From positions 1 through 64,000 of the forward strand of contig CAJQLB010000029.1 in NCBI GenBank assembly GCA_905479065.1: DNA of 64,000 bases, in the 5' to 3' direction. Shown here in pieces: positions 55,545 to 64,000 of the stretch (positions within the stretch are counted from its first letter, which is position 1; each line of letters starts with the position of its first letter). Under the pieces are notes generated by a model, which saw only the letters and a program-made list of their open reading frames with translations, ran no database searches and was not told the DNA's origin. The translations under genes and the position numbers were made by a program. The DNA is from an uncultured Flavobacteriaceae bacterium (GTDB lineage: Bacteria; Bacteroidota; Bacteroidia; Flavobacteriales; Flavobacteriaceae).

Positions 55545-55555
55545 CGTGCGTTGTT

Positions 55556-56764
55556 TTAGTCATAAATGAGATACTTTTTTCGAATCTTTTTAAATGCCTC
55601 TAGGTCGTCTATCCAAGTGGCTTTTATGTCCTCTTCAGTTAATCCTTTTTCTATTTGAGTTTGCAGGGTAACAGTTCCTGCGTGCTTTGTAAATCCTTTT
55701 TTTAAGAAAAATTGAGATTTATCTTTACAATTTTCATACGCCTTAATTAACCACTTTAACGTTAACTCTTTTTTTACTAGGACATTTTGTAAGTTTTCTC
55801 CAAAACATAAAATATCATTGTGCTTTGGATTTTTTGCTCCAAAATTAGGATGAGGTATGTAGGTAAATTTCATGACTGTTGAATCAAGAAATGGAGCACC
55901 ATAACGTTGAAATTGAAATTCAGTACCTCTACCAGCATTAATATTAGTTCCTTCAAATAAGCCCAGACTAGGATACAGCTTAACAGCAAGGTCATTGGGA
56001 ATATTAGGAGAAGGCCTAATTGGTAGACTGTAGGATTTGTCGTGATTATAGTTAGAACATGAAACAATTATTAATTCGCAAACTTTTGAATCAGATAACC
56101 ATTTTTCTCCGTTAATCATTTGTGCATATTCAGCTAATGTCATTCCGTGGACTAAGGGAATTTCGTGCATTCCAAGGAAACTACGATGTTTTTTTTCCAT
56201 AGTTGGTCCATCAACGTATTGCCCATTTGGATTAGGTCTATCTAAAATGACAAGTGGAATATTCGCTTCTGCGCAGGACTCCATTATGTAATGTAGTGTT
56301 GATAAATAGGTGTAAAATCTCACACCAATATCTTGAATATCAAAAATCATGATATCTAAATTTTCAAGCGTTTCTTTTTTAGGTTTTTTGTGAGAGCCGT
56401 GCAATGATATTATTGGAACTCCTGTTTTAATGTCTACACCATTCTCCACGCTTTCTCCGGCATCTTTGTTGCCTCTAAAACCATGCTCAGGTGAAAATAT
56501 GGTAGTTACATTAATGTTCAAAGATATAAGTGAATCAATTAAATGGGTGTAAGAATGATCATCTTTAAAAATAACTGATGTCTGATTAGCGACAACGCCA
56601 ATACGTTTTTCCTGAAGTAGGGAGACATACGTTGACGTATTATTGGCACCAACAATGATGGAATGATCGTTTTTTTTAAATGTTTCAGATTTGAATTTGT
56701 TTCCACATGAAATTAATAAGAGAACAAATAATAAAACAGTATTTTTGACTTTATCTAATTTCAT
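55556..56764 (-). CDS. NamZ-like exo-beta-N-acetylmuramidase (DUF1343) lipoprotein
   Basis: A 402-residue protein of the DUF1343 family, in which NamZ of Bacillus releases terminal MurNAc from peptidoglycan fragments. It has a lipoprotein signal with LLISC, so it would be in the envelope and could serve cell-wall recycling. Family text includes FSPEHGFRGNKDAGE, SLHGSHKKP, FDIQDIGVRFYTYLSTL and DRPNPNGQYVDGP. I chose the ATG giving MKLDKVKN; a start three codons upstream (56773) would overlap the first base of the divergent gene. Confidence 0.9.
   Translation of the reverse strand: MKLDKVKNTVLLFVLLLISCGNKFKSETFKKNDHSIIVGANNTSTYVSLLQEKRIGVVANQTSVIFKDDHSYTHLIDSLISLNINVTTIFSPEHGFRGNKDAGESVENGVDIKTGVPIISLHGSHKKPKKETLENLDIMIFDIQDIGVRFYTYLSTLHYIMESCAEANIPLVILDRPNPNGQYVDGPTMEKKHRSFLGMHEIPLVHGMTLAEYAQMINGEKWLSDSKVCELIIVSCSNYNHDKSYSLPIRPSPNIPNDLAVKLYPSLGLFEGTNINAGRGTEFQFQRYGAPFLDSTVMKFTYIPHPNFGAKNPKHNDILCFGENLQNVLVKKELTLKWLIKAYENCKDKSQFFLKKGFTKHAGTVTLQTQIEKGLTEEDIKATWIDDLEAFKKIRKKYLIYD
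56740..56747 (+). promoter_or_regulatory. Promoter -7 element inside namZ for the divergent permease
   Basis: TATTTTTG matches TAnnTTTG and lies 25 nt before the TTG start at 56773, within the first codons of the namZ-like gene on the other strand. No -33 TTG was found. Confidence 0.4.
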
Positions 56765-56772
56765 TAGCAACA

Positions 56773-58008
56773 TTGAATTTCGAATATTTTATAGCAAAAC
56801 GTATTATTGGAACTAAGTCGTATAAAAGTAGTATATCGGCGCCAATAATAAAAATTGGTATTACTGCAATTGCCATCGGAATTATAGTCATGCTTATTGC
56901 CATTGCAACAGGAACTGGTTTACAGCAAAAAATACGTGATAAAGCAGTAGCTTTTAATGGGCACATTACTGTTTCAAACTTTGATAGTAATCGGTCTGAG
57001 GAATCTCAAGTGCCTGTGTCACTTGATGAAGAATTTTATTCAAAAGTTTTGAATATTGAAGGTGTCACACACTTTCAAGCAGTAGCAGCAAAATTTGGTA
57101 TCATTAGAACTGAAAATGATTTTGAAGGCGTTGTCATGAAGGGTGTTGGGAATGATTATGATTGGCAATATTTTAAAGAGTTTCTTGTTGACGGAACCTT
57201 GCCATCTTACGAAAAAGGAACTAATAATGATGTTCTTATTTCTCAATATTTAGTAAATCGATTAGATTTGACTGTTGGTAGTAGTTTTCAGATGTTTTTT
57301 ATGAAAAATGAGGGGAATCAAGTACCATCAATACGAAAATTTAATATTGTTGGAGTGTTTAATTCAGGATTTCAAGAACTGGATGAAACTTATTTTATAG
57401 GAGATATCAAACATGTTCAGCGTTTAAATAAATGGAAGTCTGAAGAGGTGGGGAATTTTGAAGTTTTTATACGTGACCATTCTGATTTAACGGTGATTGC
57501 TGAGGAGATTTACAAAAACACACCATCTCATATGAATACAACGACTGTTGCTGAAAAGTATGCATCTATATTTGAATGGATCAGTATTTTTGACAATAAC
57601 ACAAATGGGATTATTTTAATTATGATTTTTGTTGCGGGTATAAATATGATAACAGTGTTATTGGTGTTAATACTCGAACGAACACCAATGATAGGACTAT
57701 TGAAGGCTCTTGGAGCTCGAAACTTCAGCTTGCGAAAACTATTTTTATACAACGCCTCATACCTTATACTGCTTGGAATGTTTTGGGGGAATTTAATTGG
57801 TTTAGGATTATTATATGTACAACAACAATTCGGTTTGTTTCCACTTAATCCTGATGTCTATTATGTCACTCAAGTTCCTGTTAATATAACCTTTACACAT
57901 GTAATTATGTTAAACCTAGGAACCTTTAGTTTATGCCTTTTAATGTTGTTCATCCCGTCTATTGTAATTTCAAGAATTTCTCCAATTAGGGCAATGCGCT
58001 TTGACTAA
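56773..58008 (+). CDS. LolE/FtsX-like ABC permease
   Basis: A 411-residue MacB/LolE-type permease: one membrane segment near residues 26-46, a large periplasmic domain (about 50-270), and three C-terminal segments with the LLKALGARNFSLRKLFL cytoplasmic loop and SPIRAMRFD tail. In the LolCDE system such permeases extract lipoproteins for transport to the outer membrane, consistent with the many lipoproteins here. Start is TTG, the only acceptable codon in the open frame after a TGA at 56746, giving the expected NFEYFIAKR N-terminus. Confidence 0.9.
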   Translation: MNFEYFIAKRIIGTKSYKSSISAPIIKIGITAIAIGIIVMLIAIATGTGLQQKIRDKAVAFNGHITVSNFDSNRSEESQVPVSLDEEFYSKVLNIEGVTHFQAVAAKFGIIRTENDFEGVVMKGVGNDYDWQYFKEFLVDGTLPSYEKGTNNDVLISQYLVNRLDLTVGSSFQMFFMKNEGNQVPSIRKFNIVGVFNSGFQELDETYFIGDIKHVQRLNKWKSEEVGNFEVFIRDHSDLTVIAEEIYKNTPSHMNTTTVAEKYASIFEWISIFDNNTNGIILIMIFVAGINMITVLLVLILERTPMIGLLKALGARNFSLRKLFLYNASYLILLGMFWGNLIGLGLLYVQQQFGLFPLNPDVYYVTQVPVNITFTHVIMLNLGTFSLCLLMLFIPSIVISRISPIRAMRFD

Positions 58009-58028
58009 ATAAAATCGATTTATTCTTC

Positions 58029-58055
58029 TTGTACTGTAGTTTTAGCTTAAATTTG
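58029..58055 (+). promoter_or_regulatory. Probable cysM promoter (TTG / TAnnTTTG, 16-nt spacer)
   Basis: TTG at 58029-58031 and TAAATTTG at 58048-58055 are separated by 16 nt, one shorter than the usual range. The ATG of cysM is 17 nt after the -7 element. Confidence 0.5.
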
Positions 58056-58072
58056 CAGAGCAAAATCAACTT

Positions 58073-59053
58073 ATGGAATACGCAGAAAATATTTTAGGGA
58101 CGATAGGAAACACACCCATGGTAAAACTAAATAAATTAGTTGAAGATTTACCGTGCTTGGTGCTAGCGAAATATGAGACGTTCAATCCAGGAAATTCTGT
58201 AAAAGACAGAATGGCCTTAAAAATGATTGAAGATGCAGAAGCCGATGGGCGTTTAAAGGCAGGAGGGACTATCATTGAAGGAACTTCTGGAAATACTGGT
58301 ATGGGACTTGCTTTGGCTGCGATAGTAAAGGGTTACAAATGTATTTTTGTGATGTCCGACAAACAATCTAAAGAAAAAATGGATATTCTTAGAGCAGTAG
58401 GAGCTGAAGTTGTTGTGTGTCCCACAGACGTTGAACCAACTGATCCAAGAAGCTATTACTCTGTTTCAAAACGCTTAGGCGATGAAACTCCAAATTCATG
58501 GTATGTCAATCAATATGACAATCCTAGTAATGCCATTGCCCATTATGAAAGCACTGGTCCAGAAATTTGGAAACAAACTGATGGTAAAATCACTCATTTT
58601 ATTGTCGGGGTTGGCACTGGAGGAACAATCTCAGGGGTTGCTAAATACCTAAAAGAGCAAAACCCGGAAATTAAAATATGGGGGATTGATACTTATGGGT
58701 CTGTTTTTAAAAAATATCATGAAACTGGAGAATTCGATGAAAAAGAGATTTATCCTTATGTTACTGAGGGAATTGGTGAAGATATTTTACCTGAGAATGT
58801 GAATTTTAATTTGATTGATGGTTTTACAAAAGTAACCGACAAAGATGCAGCTGTCTACACGCAACTTTTGGCTAAAAAAGAAGGAATGTTTCTTGGTAAT
58901 TCTGCGGGAGCAGCTATCAAAGGGTTACTTCAATTAAAAGATAAATTTCAAAAAGAGGATGTTGTAGTTGTCTTATTTCATGATCATGGTAGTCGCTATG
59001 TTGGCAAAATGTTTAATAATGATTGGATGCGGAAAATGGGGTATATCGCCTAA
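58073..59053 (+). CDS. cysM: PLP-dependent cysteine synthase, CysM-like
   Basis: A 326-residue O-acetylserine sulfhydrylase-family enzyme. The PLP lysine is Lys44 in NPGNSVKDRM and the substrate loop is SGNTG at 72-76; VGTGGTISGVA binds the PLP phosphate. It makes cysteine from O-acetylserine and sulfide (or a related beta-replacement, such as cystathionine beta-synthase). The last 30 residues (FHDHGSRYVGKMFNNDWMRK) are typical of the short CysM/CBS-like form without CBS domains. Confidence 0.9.
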   Translation: MEYAENILGTIGNTPMVKLNKLVEDLPCLVLAKYETFNPGNSVKDRMALKMIEDAEADGRLKAGGTIIEGTSGNTGMGLALAAIVKGYKCIFVMSDKQSKEKMDILRAVGAEVVVCPTDVEPTDPRSYYSVSKRLGDETPNSWYVNQYDNPSNAIAHYESTGPEIWKQTDGKITHFIVGVGTGGTISGVAKYLKEQNPEIKIWGIDTYGSVFKKYHETGEFDEKEIYPYVTEGIGEDILPENVNFNLIDGFTKVTDKDAAVYTQLLAKKEGMFLGNSAGAAIKGLLQLKDKFQKEDVVVVLFHDHGSRYVGKMFNNDWMRKMGYIA

Positions 59054-59059
59054 GAAGGA

Positions 59060-60310
59060 TTAGTCAGTTAAATCATGAATAAATAAACCACTTCTTAATT
59101 TTGGCTCAAACCATGTCACCTTTGGGGGCATCAGTAAATCGTTGTCAGAGATATTAATAAGTTGTGTCATGCTTACTGGATACATTGAAAAAGCAACCTT
59201 CATGTCACCACTATCTACACGTTTTTCTAATTCACTTAAACCTCTCATACCACCTACAAAATCGATTCGAATATCTTTTCTCAAGTCAATGATATCAAAA
59301 ATGGGTTCCAAAACATTTTTTGAAAGAATGGTGACATCGAGTTGTCCTATAGGATCAGAATCATCATAACTATCGGGTAATGAAGAAAGTTTATACCATT
59401 GGCCTTCTAAGTACATGCCAAAAGTATGAAGACTCTCAGGACGATACTGTGTTGCACAAGTCACGACGTCAAATTTATTTTTTAAACGCTGAATAAGTTC
59501 ATTTTTAGTGAATCCGTTGAGATCTTTTACGACACGATTATAATCAAGAATTTTTAACTGATTATCAGGAAACACAACAGCCATGAAATAATTATCTCTT
59601 TTTTTATCGTCAAGATTCCCATTTCTTGAATCTCTAAATTCTTTGCCTACAAGAGCTCCTGCAGCGGTGCGATGATGGCCATCAGCAATATAAATTTTTG
59701 GAACTTTTGTTTTAAAAAGGGCAGTTATTTTTCGAAGTATCTCTTTGTTGGTAATGGCCCATAATCGATGTCGAATGTCATCATCTGAAATGAAATCATA
59801 TAGGTGTTTCTCTTTCTTAGTAATGTTGACGAGTTGGTCAATGCCTGTAACTTGAGGATATGATAAAAAGACAGCTTCATAATTTAGTGCACTGTAACGC
59901 ACATGATTTTTTCTATCCTCCTCTTTGTCAGGACGAGTTAATTCATGTTTTTTAATCGTATTATTAAAATAATCATCAATGGAACAACAACCAACTAATC
60001 CCGTTTGAGTGTGATTTCCCATAGTCAATTCGTAAACATAATAGCTCTCATGAGAATCCTGTTTTAAAATATTTTTTGAAACAAAATCATCAAATACAGC
60101 TTTACCTTTTTCGTATACTCGTGGAGCATAATAATTTGAATCCTCTGAAAAATTTATTTCAGGTTTTATAACATTATAAAAAGAAATAGGATTGTTTAAT
60201 GCTTCCAATTTTGCCTCCTTTGCATTAAGTACGTCGTATGGTTTACTCGCTATATTCTGTGCATATTTTTGTTGTGGGCGATATGCTTTAAATGGAACAA
60301 AAATAGACAT
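59060..60310 (-). CDS. DUF1015 family protein
   Basis: A 416-residue cytoplasmic protein of the DUF1015 family, recognised by SKPYDVLNAKEAK near residue 22, YYVYELTMGNHTQTGLVGC, and IADGHHRTAAG (about 208-218). The DGHHR motif is the most conserved part and may hold the active site. These proteins often neighbour serine-biosynthesis genes; here the neighbour is cysM, which uses a serine derivative. Exact reaction unknown. Convergent with cysM, 6 nt between stops. Confidence 0.9.
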   Translation of the reverse strand: MSIFVPFKAYRPQQKYAQNIASKPYDVLNAKEAKLEALNNPISFYNVIKPEINFSEDSNYYAPRVYEKGKAVFDDFVSKNILKQDSHESYYVYELTMGNHTQTGLVGCCSIDDYFNNTIKKHELTRPDKEEDRKNHVRYSALNYEAVFLSYPQVTGIDQLVNITKKEKHLYDFISDDDIRHRLWAITNKEILRKITALFKTKVPKIYIADGHHRTAAGALVGKEFRDSRNGNLDDKKRDNYFMAVVFPDNQLKILDYNRVVKDLNGFTKNELIQRLKNKFDVVTCATQYRPESLHTFGMYLEGQWYKLSSLPDSYDDSDPIGQLDVTILSKNVLEPIFDIIDLRKDIRIDFVGGMRGLSELEKRVDSGDMKVAFSMYPVSMTQLINISDNDLLMPPKVTWFEPKLRSGLFIHDLTD

Positions 60311-60403
60311 CTCGTGTTAGTTTTAGTTAGGTGTTAGTTCTTACGAAGTTATCTCTAAACGAGGGTTTAGACAAAAAAACAGTCACAATGTTATTGATAG
60401 TTA

Positions 60404-60925
60404 TCAACCTATTTTTAGACCGTAAACATACTGACCACAAACTTTTTTATTTAAATCAATAATACCCGGAAAATGACCCCATTTTTTAAAATTATAGTTC
60501 TCTAATAACGAGATACTTGCGGTGTTGTTGTCCAAAAGAATAGCGAGTAGACTATGCTTTTTAAGCCGCTTGCAATCTTTTATTGCATACTTCATGAGTG
60601 TTGATCCAATCTGTTTTAGATGATGGTTGTAATCTACATAGTAGCTGATTTCAGCAACCTTTGACATGGCTTGTCGACCGCGTCTATAGGGTGATAAATA
60701 GCAAAAGCCAACAATTTGTTTATTAAGTGTGGCGACATAAATTGGGTGGGTGTTTATATCAAATTCATGAAACCATTTTAATTTACTTTCCACAGTTTCT
60801 TTTATTAAAATACCATTTGCTTGAGCATCAATTGCTTGATTCAAAATGAAGATTATTTTAGGGAGGTCTGTAATATTTGCGTATCTAACGACAATACGTT
60901 GTGATTTAGTTTTTAAAGTATTCAT
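60404..60925 (-). CDS. GNAT family N-acetyltransferase
   Basis: A 173-residue acetyltransferase of the phosphinothricin/MDD-like type. Conserved parts are VRYANITDLPKI at the N-terminus, AEISYYVDYNHHLKQIGSTLMKYAI (acetyl-CoA-binding region, with a less typical QIGSTL in place of RxxGxG) and NTASISLLENYNFKKWG near the end. Substrate unknown; amino acid or small amines are likely. It follows the DUF885 gene by 1 nt, so the two are cotranscribed. Confidence 0.88.
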   Translation of the reverse strand: MNTLKTKSQRIVVRYANITDLPKIIFILNQAIDAQANGILIKETVESKLKWFHEFDINTHPIYVATLNKQIVGFCYLSPYRRGRQAMSKVAEISYYVDYNHHLKQIGSTLMKYAIKDCKRLKKHSLLAILLDNNTASISLLENYNFKKWGHFPGIIDLNKKVCGQYVYGLKIG

Positions 60926-60926
60926 A

Positions 60927-62615
60927 TTAATGTTTTGACAGCCCTTTTAATATGGGGCTCATATGATTTTTATTTCCAGTCATTTCCCAATGTCCTAAAG
61001 ATATTGGGATGTTACCGATAGTGTTGAGAGTGTCAAAAAAATCCTTTGTTTTAAATTGTAATCCATCACGTTCTTTAATCCTTGCGAAATTAGCCATGGT
61101 GTCCTCCAGTAAATATTTTCCCGTAATGTAACTTGTTCCGTAACCTGGTTGTCTTAGATATAAATGTTGTTCAAATATAAGTAGTTCTTTTTCGGTTTTC
61201 ATCCAGCCCCTTGGCGTATAATCAGAATGAATACTTCCTGCCTCCTCCATGGTCATTAAATTTGCATGCGCGTACAAAGAACCTAAGCCTCTCGCTGCTC
61301 TCTGTGCAATCATGATGTATACAATTTCTTTAGTTCTTGGACTGTTATCATATAAGCCAGATTGCATGAACATTTCTTCAACAGCTGTCGCAGTTCCTTC
61401 ATTTCGAGAATCAAAAATATTATATAGTAAGGGGCCTCTGCGTATAAGACTTGGATTTGGTTCTGTATCCATTCGTGCAAGTTCAAACCAATGATAAAAA
61501 TGAGAATATAAAGGTCTCGGATCGTAGTGTTCCCCGATTAAAAAAAAATTTCGTTGCTCTCTGGGGACATAACTTCCAAGATGTTCTCGCAAGGCAGTAT
61601 CAAAATAGGGTTTTACGGAGACGATCTCTTGTTTATCAAGAAAATTAATGAGACTCGTTGCTCCTTCATCAGCCAGTTTTTCATATTCCATAACTGATAT
61701 GGCATCTTTTAATTGAGGTATATTTCTGTTTCGATGTTCCTCTAATTTTAATGAAGACCACGCTCGAGCTAACTCACGCTTTAGAATCATGACCTCGTCA
61801 GACCAAGTTAGTGGAACTAAATGCACATTTTGCATATACCACGTGTAATTATCTCGCCCGATACCAGAAGGACCTGTTTTTGAAGCAGCTTCTTGTTTTA
61901 ACCATGTAACAAAACTATTTGTTGAAACAATGGCATGGTCGATATGTGATATAAGTTCAGTGTCGGTTTTTAAGAAATCCTTATTTTTTAATTCATTGAG
62001 GACAATACTTTGTCGTTCAATGTCCCGAATACCAGTAATCCATAAATCTTTTGCATTTCCAGTTAAATTATACTGAGCCTGTTTGTTTAATGATGGAATA
62101 ACTTGAAGATCACTTATTAGACGAATTCGTTCAGATTTATTCAGTGGAAATTGATAAGTCCACAATTCTGTAGTATGGTGATGAGTTGGTCCTTCGTGTG
62201 CAGGCACATCACTTCTCGCACTCCAAACAGATTTATAAAATGCAGGATCGCGATTCCAGGGTTTAAGTATGTTATGATTAAAATCGTAACCATTCATTTC
62301 AGCCCATACAATCATCCAATCAACTTGTTTATCAATACTCCAATTCGTTGTGTCAATTGATAGTAATGTTGATCTTAATTCTAAAAATTTAGGCCAGCGA
62401 TTCTCAAAAGATTTTTTCGTGTAATCTGGAGCACCCTCATTTTTGGGAGGATTTTCAAACGTTCGCCAGTTAACAAATAAGTTTTCTAAGTCAGTGTAAT
62501 TATTTAAGTTTTTTGATATTTTTTTTGTAGTGTTGCTGATTTTTGAGCTTTCACTGTTACAACTTAAACAAATTGAAAATCCAATTAGCAATAAGAGAAA
62601 GAAGATGTGTTTCAT
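60927..62615 (-). CDS. DUF885 lipoprotein (putative metallocarboxypeptidase-like)
   Basis: A 562-residue helical protein of the DUF885 family with a lipoprotein signal (Cys19, LSC). Family-type text includes [19 protein letters not shown] (Glu-rich motif with a possible zinc ligand), GEHYDPRPL and [12 protein letters not shown] near the end. DUF885 proteins are related to M32-like metallopeptidases and some hydrolyse peptides, but activity here is not shown. It heads a two-gene operon with the GNAT gene. Confidence 0.88.
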   Translation of the reverse strand: MKHIFFLLLLIGFSICLSCNSESSKISNTTKKISKNLNNYTDLENLFVNWRTFENPPKNEGAPDYTKKSFENRWPKFLELRSTLLSIDTTNWSIDKQVDWMIVWAEMNGYDFNHNILKPWNRDPAFYKSVWSARSDVPAHEGPTHHHTTELWTYQFPLNKSERIRLISDLQVIPSLNKQAQYNLTGNAKDLWITGIRDIERQSIVLNELKNKDFLKTDTELISHIDHAIVSTNSFVTWLKQEAASKTGPSGIGRDNYTWYMQNVHLVPLTWSDEVMILKRELARAWSSLKLEEHRNRNIPQLKDAISVMEYEKLADEGATSLINFLDKQEIVSVKPYFDTALREHLGSYVPREQRNFFLIGEHYDPRPLYSHFYHWFELARMDTEPNPSLIRRGPLLYNIFDSRNEGTATAVEEMFMQSGLYDNSPRTKEIVYIMIAQRAARGLGSLYAHANLMTMEEAGSIHSDYTPRGWMKTEKELLIFEQHLYLRQPGYGTSYITGKYLLEDTMANFARIKERDGLQFKTKDFFDTLNTIGNIPISLGHWEMTGNKNHMSPILKGLSKH

Positions 62616-62845
62616 TTTTAGTTTTTATTTTACAAGGTTCTTTTAATTTTTTTTATCAACCATTCGATATCATTAACATAGCAAAAAATTGATACTAATT
62701 TAGTTTTTTTTCTTCAATCATGTAAGCTTGTGTGATACGTAGAATATCTTAAAATTAATAGTTTACATCAAGAAGACATCGTTTTACTGCTAGATAATGT
62801 TTAGACAACTTTTTTTTACACATAAAATTTATCAACTTTGTAACT

Positions 62846-63073
62846 ATGACAATTATCTATAATGCGGTATTATATTTTCAAAAACACGGTTACTATGTCT
62901 GTCAACGAATAGCAGATCGATTTGGAATAAGAGCCAAAGTAGTGCGTACGTCGTTTATGTATTTAACCTTTGTAACGCTGGGTTTTGGGTTTACCTTATA
63001 TCTGTTTATTGCTTTTTGGATTCGAATTAAAGACCTGTTGTACACTAAACGCAGTTCTGTTTTTGATTTATAG
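62846..63073 (+). CDS. PspC-domain membrane protein
   Basis: A 75-residue protein with a PspC domain: FQKHGYYVCQRIADRFGIRAKVVRTSF is the family pattern, followed by one long membrane segment (about 36-60). PspC proteins sense or respond to inner-membrane damage in the phage-shock response, but no pspA is nearby. A potassium channel gene starts 2 nt after its stop, so the two are cotranscribed. A CAACTTTG near 62833 is one base off the -7 consensus. Confidence 0.88.
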   Translation: MTIIYNAVLYFQKHGYYVCQRIADRFGIRAKVVRTSFMYLTFVTLGFGFTLYLFIAFWIRIKDLLYTKRSSVFDL

Positions 63074-63075
63074 CT

Positions 63076-64000
63076 ATGGAAAACCCTTTTTTTAAAGTTT
63101 TCAGATCTAAAATTAATACCGCCATCGCGTTGTTAATCATACTGTTAATTATTGGTGTTGTTGGTTTTAGGATATTGACTAACTATACCTGGATTGACGC
63201 AGTGTATATGACTGTCATTACGATAACCACAGTGGGTTTTGGAGAAGTAAACCCATTAGATGATGATTCGAAAATTTTTACGATATTTTTAATTTTGACA
63301 AGTGTTATAATTGTTGGTTACGCTATCAAGGTAATTACTGAATACATACTCACAAAGAATAATATTGAAGAACTTAAACAGAAAAAAATGCAAAAAAAGA
63401 TTGATGCACTTAGTAACCATGTCATCATTTGTGGATATGGTAGAAATGGAAAGCAGGCAGCAAAAAAATTGTTAGCACATAAACGATCTTTTGTTGTTAT
63501 AGAGGCAAACAAAGAAACAGTTGAGAAATATCAAAGCGCTTTGGTTCCTTTTATATACGGAAATGCTAATGAAGATGACATTTTGCAAAGAGCGGGTGTT
63601 GAAAGAGCAAAATGTTTAATCTCGGCATTACCAAGTGATTCTGACAATGTTTTTGTTGTGCTTTCAGCACGACAAATGAACGATAAAATTAGAATAATAA
63701 GTCGTGCTTCTCAGGAAACCACCTACGGAAAACTTAAGCTCGCCGGAGCTAATAATGTAATATTACCTGATAAAATTGGTGGGGATCACATGGCTTCCTT
63801 AGTGGTTGTTCCTGATTTATTAGAGTTCATTGACAATCTTTCAATTGTAGGTGAATCAAACATTAATATTGAAGAAATTGCAGTGGAACAACTTTATGAT
63901 ACTTCTAAATTAAAAACCATTAAAGATCTTGATTTGCGCAAGAAGACGGGTTGCAATGTAATTGGTTATAAAAATGACAATGGGAAGTATCTTATAAACC
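63076..64000 (+). CDS. Potassium channel with RCK/TrkA-N domain (partial, runs off the edge)
   Basis: The frame is open from ATG 63076 to the window end (308 codons). Two membrane segments (about residues 15-33 and 67-88) flank a pore loop with selectivity filter TTVGFGEV (52-58), where most K+ channels have TVGYGD. From about residue 111 there is an RCK/TrkA-N domain with GYGRNGKQAAKKL, the NAD-binding glycine motif. A TrkA-C domain appears to begin after about residue 270. It resembles MthK/Kch-type channels. The stop codon is outside the window. Confidence 0.9.
   Translation, partial: MENPFFKVFRSKINTAIALLIILLIIGVVGFRILTNYTWIDAVYMTVITITTVGFGEVNPLDDDSKIFTIFLILTSVIIVGYAIKVITEYILTKNNIEELKQKKMQKKIDALSNHVIICGYGRNGKQAAKKLLAHKRSFVVIEANKETVEKYQSALVPFIYGNANEDDILQRAGVERAKCLISALPSDSDNVFVVLSARQMNDKIRIISRASQETTYGKLKLAGANNVILPDKIGGDHMASLVVVPDLLEFIDNLSIVGESNINIEEIAVEQLYDTSKLKTIKDLDLRKKTGCNVIGYKNDNGKYLIN

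Noticed and set aside
60351-60407. Inverted repeats CTAAAC/GTTTAG and TTGATA/TATCAA between the GNAT and DUF1015 genes
   Set aside because: Short stems, with the T-run on the wrong side for the minus-strand genes; no terminator or site can be argued.
1-64000. tRNA genes, rRNA, CRISPR arrays, insertion sequences, prophage
   Set aside because: No T-loop GTTCRANYC context in gaps, no regularly spaced repeats, no transposase or phage-structural reading frames were seen.

Overview
The window is a 64 kb chromosomal piece of an AT-rich Gram-negative member of the Bacteroidota, most likely a marine Flavobacteriaceae. The evidence is the set of families present (IcmF-type fused mutase, DUF1684, DUF4920, YceI and DUF885 lipoproteins, M49 peptidase, BipA, KDO-8-P synthase, NamZ/DUF1343), the near absence of Shine-Dalgarno sequences, and many copies of the Bacteroidota promoter -7 element TAnnTTTG just upstream of genes. 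No rRNA, tRNA, CRISPR array, insertion sequence or prophage was seen. Coding density is high and most genes are intact.

Layout. 1-8.5 kb: prfA-pyrF, a PqqB-like metallo-beta-lactamase-fold lipoprotein, the fused acyl-CoA mutase icmF followed at once by a one-domain DEAD-helicase remnant, a small helical protein and an Lrp/AsnC regulator. 8.5-21 kb: exported peptidases and hydrolases (amidohydrolase, M14, M49), crcB, ilvE, a DUF4920 lipoprotein with mnmD, an SDR39U1 epimerase and YceI. 21-27 kb: grpE-dnaJ, a possible small RNA, then a tight operon of NatAB-like ABC exporter, MscS channel and an NtrC-like response regulator with no DNA-binding domain. 27-35.5 kb: outer-membrane barrel, M28 peptidase, gamma-glutamyltransferase, kdsA, typA.

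35.5-44.5 kb is a surface-polysaccharide (O-antigen or capsule) locus: FemAB-like acyltransferase, DegT aminotransferase, two Wzx flippases tail to tail, a sulfotransferase, three glycosyltransferases and an FdtA-type ketoisomerase. FdtA plus DegT implies a dTDP-3-amino-3,6-dideoxyhexose, which the acyltransferase could acylate. The gene orientation switches repeatedly, as expected for a locus built by piecemeal exchange.

44.6-64 kb: ftsE divergent from a large TPR protein and an outer-membrane barrel, a YtcJ-like amidohydrolase, a methyltransferase divergent from a YkgJ/thioredoxin-like/sterol-desaturase operon, NamZ divergent from a LolE-like permease, cysM, DUF1015, a GNAT-DUF885 pair, and a PspC-potassium-channel pair running off the right edge.

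The most interesting points are the HTH-less sigma-54-type regulator encoded with an ABC exporter and MscS channel, the helicase remnant attached to icmF, the DnaJ with only half of its zinc centres, the FemAB-like gene that appears to lack any ATG/GTG/TTG start, the paired flippases with a sulfotransferase, and a candidate ~85-nt RNA after dnaJ. All function calls come from reading motifs and family resemblance by eye; no database search was run.
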